Source: Acephala macrosclerotiorum (Eukaryota; Ascomycota; Leotiomycetes; Helotiales; Mollisiaceae). From it: DNA of 64,000 nucleotides. Shown piece after piece: positions 58,683 to 64,000 of this stretch; position 1 is the stretch's first letter, and each line of letters starts with the position of its first letter. A program made the position numbers and the translations under genes. The DNA is taken from the NCBI GenBank assembly GCA_014904845.1, contig MU119209.1, positions 77,380-141,379 of the forward strand, written 5' to 3'. The notes under the pieces were generated by a model. It did no database searches. It was given only the letters and a program-made list of their open reading frames with translations, and was not told where the DNA came from.

Positions 58683-60003
58683 CTACGTCATTCCTTCCAT
58701 CAACTTCACTATCACAGGTTGTCCATCTCCAACCACCATTTCCAAAACTTCAAGTGCTTGCTCCTTCTTCGTCAAAGGCACTGGGTTTGTCTCCAACCAC
58801 GGGTCTTTCAAACAATTCTCCGCCACAGCATCCAGTTCTTCCCTTCCAACGCCAACATCCTTCAGCATCCTGGGTATTCCGAGTTCTGAGATGATGGTAT
58901 AAACCACATCACCTGCATCGGACCTCTCTTTGGTCAGTCCCTTCTTCTTCAGCATCTCTGCCACAGGCTCTTCTACCCAAAGAATATCCAACACCTTTTG
59001 CTGTGGTTTCCAGACCTTCTCGTCGCCGTGCTTGAAGTTATATTTCAAAATGGCTGGAAGCATAATGCATGAGGTCTCTCCGTGACCGACTCCAAGTGGT
59101 CCAAGTCGGTGGCCTATGCCGTGTGAACCTCCCATTGGAATTCCGACACTCATTCCCTTCATCGACTCGACCACGCCTAGCATCTGCTTTAATGTCGCCT
59201 CTTCGTTGTCCCAGTCGTTTTTGGTAGTTAAGAGGCTTGGAACGAGGAGGTTCAGTCCTTTAACAAAGCCTTTATCGGCTTCTGGATCACTCTTGACCAG
59301 TGAACAGAGACCCTCGACACAGTGATCAACGGCTCGAATGCCAGTAGATAACCAGATTCTTTCAGGGGTAGAGATACTGAACGCAGGATCGAGAATGACG
59401 AGGTCCGCTCCCATATCACAATGAGTGAACAAAGCTTTGTGGTTGTTTCTGGTATCAGTCCCGCCGGCAATGGTCGAATACTCTCCACCAGAGAGCGAGG
59501 TGGGAATGTTGATGACTGGAAGTTGGGGTGCCATGAGACTCTTTATTTTGGCATCAGCTGTGAGTTTCCCAAGATCATCGAGACTTAAGACATTGTTCGC
59601 GAGGGCCTGAGCGGGGTCAGCAGGATTGAAAGATTGCTAGTTGGAAGGTAGGAGACATACATATTTGATTATTTTTGCACCATCAGACTTCCAGCGCCGA
59701 GAGTGATGATCGAATCCACCCCTTTTCGTTGCATATCCCTTACAATTTCGACAATGTCGTCCCAAAGGGTATGCGGTTTGATGCCTTTCCGCACCCCCAC
59801 AATCTTGTCTCCTAAAGCATCTTGCAATCGAGCGAAATTCTCCGTTTTACTGATTGAATTGGAGACAATAACATATACTTTGGAAGCTTGAAAAGTATTT
59901 GTGACGTGGTAAACGCATGCTTTAGGGAATAGGAGACCTGACGAGATGTGGGGTTTAACGGAAGGAGGAATGCGGGGTAGTACGATTCTCCTTTTGCTGC
60001 CAT
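58683..60003 (-). pseudogene. Iron-containing alcohol dehydrogenase / maleylacetate reductase, frameshifted
   Basis: The family reduces maleylacetate or oxidises alcohols using NAD(P) and Fe. Exon A runs from 60003 to 59661 and exon B from 59606 to 58683, with a 54 bp intron. The N-terminus MAAKGESYYPAF and the next block KPHISSGLLFPKACVYHVTNTF are in different frames, implying a lost base near 59945-59965. Later the Gly-rich block IITLGAGSL is followed, in another frame, by DGAKIIKY, implying a second lost segment near 59680. This fits a 4 bp deletion inside a short repeat. Exon B is intact for 290 codons and keeps the metal-site histidines (GGSHGIGHRLGPLGVGHGE). I see no intron that would repair either break, so I call it a pseudogene; sequencing error at both sites is the alternative. 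Confidence 0.75.
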
Positions 60004-60906
60004 TCTGGTTTTATGAGAAGAAAAGTAACGAGAAGTAAGATAATTTCAGGAATCAAAAGTAAGGCAAAATAATATCTATGATTCAACTCCAATTACAAAT
60101 AAAATTCAATTCCGAATTCTTAACGCCGCGCATTTGGGACCTCATCCGAAATGTTAGTAAGCCCCGCTTTAAGACTCGGCAATCACTTTCGCTGTAAGGA
60201 TACTCACCTGCATTGCTTTCCCTCTTTTATTGATTGATCTTTCTCTTGATGACTGAAGACAAACATATTGGCTTTTTGCCATGCAGAAGTCTGCGATGTT
60301 CTTGTTTAGAAGTGGCATTCAGGATATTGCCTGCTGTTAGTCGCCAAAGTCTCTACTACCTAGGTAGGATCACAGGCTTCTTTTTTGATGCTCCTCAAAC
60401 TGACTGACCAACGAAGTCACCTGCCTTGTCGGGTTGCAAATTCCTAGGAAGTTTTCCATGCCCTGTTGAACGTCTTTCAATACGGATCTCAACAAGGGTC
60501 CTGTTCGTATCCCAAAAATGTTTTCAATGCAGCCTTTTCCCCACGTTATGCCTATCTTACTGCTTGGGACAATAATACTTTGGCATTGCCTGTCAAAAAT
60601 TATCTATCGTCTTTTAATCTCCTTTCCAAATGCGTTGCTAAGAACTCCTGGCAGATTGTGTTATGTTTGTTGAGAGTTATATTTCATTTTTCTAAGAGGA
60701 TCAGAAACCAATGTAAGACATCTCTCCACGATCATTGTCCTGCTCTTTGGCAACCCGCCTCGACTTTGCGAGCCTTGCGCTAATAGCCGAGAGCACGTTC
60801 CATTCTTTGGGTATATATACTTCGTCGTTCGTACCTTTCAGCACTTTTCCACATCTTCAAAGAGCAATCAACTTGACACCGTTCATCGGTGCAAAGGATA
60901 GCAACC
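60004..60906. other. Divergent intergenic region, 903 bp
   Basis: 5' flank of the pseudogene and promoter of the unrecognised plus-strand gene. An AT-rich part lies at 60000-60120. A GGGTATATATA element at 60808-60818, about 90 bp before the start codon at 60907, is a plausible TATA box. Confidence 0.45.
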
Positions 60907-61951
60907 ATGGCAGAATCGAAAGGCTACGAACTATGCATCTCCTTCACCCGCTCTGGCATAAACAACCGTGTCCCATGGGTCCTGGTCCTATACAAGAAAG
61001 GTTCTCCAAAAGGGATTCGACTCCGGGTCAAGGCAGTCCACGAAGAGATAACCAACACTACATCCAAGACTAGGATCAACTCTGAAGATGCGCCTCCTCC
61101 GAAGCATACGTTCCTTGCTAGGGAGAACGCTTACGGTAAGTCTTAAGTGTCCCTATTCTCTGAGACAAAGATGAAGCTAACGCGGAGATCTGTAACAGTC
61201 GAAAACTACCGATGCTGGTCCCGTGTTATCATTAGATCTGAAATGACTAAAGCCGAAGCGGAAGAATGCCAACGAATCATCGAGAATCAAAACCTTAGTG
61301 AAATGGTCGGCGGTTTTCGAGACTGCCAGAAGTGGGCCATCGAGTGCCTTGGTTCTTTAGGCTTCATTCAAGGAGAAGTAAATCTTTGGGATGGACTCAA
61401 GGCCAAGGACATCTGGGAGATCGAGAATACTATAAACGACCTCGGTGGGAAATACTTTGGATTGAGTTTCGTTCGTGGTCCAGCATACGTCGACAAGGAT
61501 ACGGCTATTAGGATGGGATTCGGAGGACCAGACGAGGATAAGAACGCGAAGAGTATTATTCAGGCTGAGCTGAACAGACTGCAAGAGCTCCTTGACGATA
61601 GCGTTGCCACCCAAGTAAGTTTTCTCGCCCAATTCTCGGTAGAGCAGAGTCGGTTGGTTGAAGATTCAGTGGCAGTGTTTGCGTAAGTCCGCTCGTCGGA
61701 GCAATGTTCTTTCTCTCACATAATGTCTCCAGAGTTTTGAGACTTGCAATTATTCAGCGAATATGCATGTTCACCACTCATGCAGCTTTATCCCAAAGAC
61801 ATCAGAAAGAAGTAAACTAATCACAAATTTCGAATTTAGGAATCATCCTAGGAATGATCCAGGCCGCGTCGCAGTTGAGGGAGTCATCAAGGCTTTGGAT
61901 GATTCGTACAAGGCCATTTCCGATGAATCCGCGGTGGTCATTCAACGTTGA
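60907..61951 (+). CDS. Unrecognised protein, three exons
   Basis: I do not recognise this protein. Exons 60907-61135, 61199-61614 and 61733-61951 give 287 residues with every junction in frame. The first 75 residues look like a small beta-rich domain (YELCISFTRSGINNRVPWVLVLYKKGSPKGIRLRVKAVHEE). The middle is helical with a WAIECLGSLGFI segment (about residues 130-150) and an EIENTINDLGGKYFG stretch. The C-terminus has a short Cys/His-rich part and a helical end (VAVEGVIKALDDSYKAI). The stretch 61615-61682 after exon 2 is also open in frame, so intron 2 may be skipped in part. A TATA-like element precedes the start by about 90 bp. Confidence 0.65.
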
Positions 61952-62450
61952 CGAGCGAACTTGAGGGGTCGTCTTGAGTCAAAATTTCCATCCTCCCCTT
62001 GATTTTTATTAAGAGGGAGCTTGCCGATGTACTTTCGTACATAGCTAGCTCACACGCCATAGATTCTCATCAAATGAATGCATGCATGGATTTAGACCAC
62101 TATAGTCTACTTAAAAGGAAGCTTTGCAGGATGAGAAAGTGAACTTCTTAAGGAAAAACCATGAGCAGAACACCCCCTGAACCCGTAAGCGAGAAAGCTT
62201 GCTGCTTACTCAGGATTCGACGTTTCAAGTCTCGGAGAAACAGTCCGAGGATTTACGGAAACAATGCTGCGAAGTGCAACAAAAATGCTGACACTGCTTC
62301 ATGATTGGATCGAGGAGCTGTCAAAAATGCCAGGCACAGCGCAACGATAATTCAGACGAAGCATATCTTGCAAACAATCACTAATCAGCAAACATATTTG
62401 TAGGAATAACCTGCGCTCCAAAAATACTCTAATCCATGCAACCATAATCA
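61952..62450. other. Convergent 3' flank, 499 bp
   Basis: Tail-to-tail spacer between the unrecognised gene and MPP10. Nothing recognised. Confidence 0.45.
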
Positions 62451-64000
62451 TTACAGCTTAAACCCACCTGCACCATTAACATTCGCTGATTCTCGGATCT
62501 TGTTCCCTTCAACATCCCTGATATCACCCTTCTTTCCAATGACTTTGACACCACCCTTTTTAAGATCCCCAAATGTCTCCTTCCGCTGCTTCGACTTCCT
62601 GCTCTCCGCTTTCTGGTTGAGTTCCTCGCCACCACGCTTCTTGATTCTCTCCTTTTCTCTTCTTCGTCTCCTCAATTTTTCTTCTCTGGTCATTTCTTGT
62701 CGTGCAACCGGAGCACCACTCTTCGACACCACCTCTCCCTTTTCAATAGCATCCTTCTCCTTACCAGCCTTGTAAATTTCTTGAGGAGCAAGCATACTCT
62801 CACCACCATTGATGCCGCTTGCCGTTGTAGGCTGTGCATCCTCCATCGCGATGGTTGCAACGTCCGAAACGACTGTCAAGCTTGGAGCTGCTGGCTTGGG
62901 CTTGTAATGCCAGCTGCTGAGAGCATCTAATTTCGCACTGACGTCCTTCCACATGGCCTCTATCTCCTTCTCTTCTTTTCGTATCTTCTCATCGGTCTTG
63001 CTGACATAGGTATCAGGATTCGTTGCTTTGATATGTTCCTCTTCGTACACCTCTGCAAGACTTTGCTGTGGTTTGCTATCATCAAGCTCGAATAAGCCTC
63101 TGCGAGTATTTGCGGGAGTATCCATTGAATGAGGACGTCGGCGGATGACCTCGTCGAATTCTTGTGCCAGAATACGTCGCTTGATGAGCTCTTCGATACT
63201 TTCACTGATCTCAGCTGTAATCTCTGGCACTGGCTTGCCGGTTCGCTCGAAATCTAGGTCTTCTTCCAACAAGGAGTTCATAGGCCGGTCTGCAGCTCGT
63301 GCTTCTCCAGCAAGGGTCCATTGTCGTTTGGCTACTGATGCAGCTTCGAGACGACGAATCTCTTCGGCGAGCTTTGCTTGCCGACGTTCATGTGCGGATT
63401 TTCGCGATTTTGGATCTGCTGCATCAAGGTCTGAGAGGGCATCTTCCGAGTTATCCTGATCTGATAGATCGTCGAATAGATCCCGTCGAACATCGGCTAC
63501 AGCACGTTCCATCGCAGCTGCTTCGTCCTCGGGCTCAGAAGCCTTAGCTTTTCGCGCTTGTCGTTCTAGATAATTTGACTGCCTCTCTCCTTTTCCGGCT
63601 TTCCTTGGTGGAGGCTCAAAGAAGTCTTTGTAGAGAACATCATTTGTGTTATCGCCGGCAGTATCGACATCTTGGTCCATCTCATCATCGTCCTCGCCTT
63701 CGTCACTATCGCCCTCAGGAGCGTTTAGATCAACATTTCCAAATGTTGGTCCATCCTCATCGTTCTCCTCAGAATCTTCGTCTTCCTCATCATCAATGTC
63801 CATCGCCTTTGCCCGTCTAGAACTTGACACCGGCTTTGCGGCCACGGCCATTGGGTCAGCATCCCAGTCGATGTCCTCTTCATCACTTGCCTCGCCCGTA
63901 TATGGGTCCGCAGCAGCATCTTGCTGTTCGAGGAATTCCGTCTGCTTGTTGAATTCATCGATCGAGAAGAACCCATCATTCAGTCCATTTGGATCCTCAA
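62451..64000 (-). CDS. MPP10: U3 snoRNP protein MPP10, 5' end cut by window edge
   Basis: SSU-processome scaffold that, with Imp3 and Imp4, positions U3 snoRNA on pre-18S rRNA. About 516 residues are visible in one exon running off base 64000. Diagnostic blocks: NDGFFSIDEFNKQTEFLEQQ, then long acidic stretches, VLYKDFFEPPP, MNSLLEEDLDFERTGKPVPEITAEISESIEELIKRRI, FDEVIRRRP, QQSLAEVYEEEHIKATNPD and the SSWHYKPKP motif before a Lys/Arg-rich C-terminus. The acidic patches (DDEEDEDSEENDEDG) are typical of the family. The missing N-terminus should hold the short coiled-coil part. Confidence 0.95.
   Translation of the reverse strand, partial: EDPNGLNDGFFSIDEFNKQTEFLEQQDAAADPYTGEASDEEDIDWDADPMAVAAKPVSSSRRAKAMDIDDEEDEDSEENDEDGPTFGNVDLNAPEGDSDEGEDDDEMDQDVDTAGDNTNDVLYKDFFEPPPRKAGKGERQSNYLERQARKAKASEPEDEAAAMERAVADVRRDLFDDLSDQDNSEDALSDLDAADPKSRKSAHERRQAKLAEEIRRLEAASVAKRQWTLAGEARAADRPMNSLLEEDLDFERTGKPVPEITAEISESIEELIKRRILAQEFDEVIRRRPHSMDTPANTRRGLFELDDSKPQQSLAEVYEEEHIKATNPDTYVSKTDEKIRKEEKEIEAMWKDVSAKLDALSSWHYKPKPAAPSLTVVSDVATIAMEDAQPTTASGINGGESMLAPQEIYKAGKEKDAIEKGEVVSKSGAPVARQEMTREEKLRRRRREKERIKKRGGEELNQKAESRKSKQRKETFGDLKKGGVKVIGKKGDIRDVEGNKIRESANVNGAGGFKL

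Overview
The window is nuclear DNA of a filamentous ascomycete (Pezizomycotina). Genes are dense, lie on both strands and carry many short introns (mostly 41-120 bp) with GT..AG borders and CTAAC/CTAAT-like branch points. The proteins are fungal orthologues (Axl2-like, Cwf18, Vtc1, Efm6, Shb17) plus families confined to filamentous fungi (DUF7580, DUF6594, a CFEM-like GPI protein). A Leotiomycete is my guess from general protein character; no marker proves it. Exon models were built by hand from reading frame, splice signals and conserved protein blocks. Most sum to a whole number of codons.

Layout. 1-7 kb: UTP25 (cut by the left edge) diverges from eIF3f, followed by a six-exon R3H/SUZ RNA-binding protein. 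7-18.7 kb: zinc-knuckle/RS protein, a 2.2 kb gene-free stretch, spliceosomal Cwf18, a 950-residue mitochondrial PPR protein, an RBR ubiquitin ligase, sedoheptulose bisphosphatase Shb17 and methyltransferase Efm6. 19.5-32.3 kb: Axl2-like cadherin-fold protein, Ptc2/3-type PP2C phosphatase, choline-phosphate cytidylyltransferase Pct1, complex I 20 kDa subunit (NDUFS7), an unrecognised two-exon gene and a CFEM-like GPI protein. 33-42 kb: NEDD4-type ligase Rsp5, nuclear poly(A)-binding protein Pab2, an Hv1-type voltage-gated proton channel and an Ahc1-like zinc-finger protein. 44-50 kb: an accessory block of four fast-evolving fungal genes (two unrecognised, one DUF7580, one DUF6594). 50.6-54 kb: Alba-like protein, Vtc1, Tctex-1 dynein light chain. 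55-62 kb: two convergent F-box-like genes, a frameshifted iron-dependent alcohol dehydrogenase/maleylacetate reductase pseudogene and an unrecognised three-exon gene. 62.4-64 kb: MPP10, cut by the right edge.

Most genes are housekeeping and functionally unrelated. Two SSU-processome components (UTP25, MPP10) happen to bracket the window. There is no secondary-metabolite cluster, no CRISPR, no intact transposon and no tRNA that I could support. The points most worth a second look are the Hv1 channel, the decayed dehydrogenase, the accessory block at 44-50 kb, and a set of unusual splice donors (one GC-AG intron and several GTT donors).
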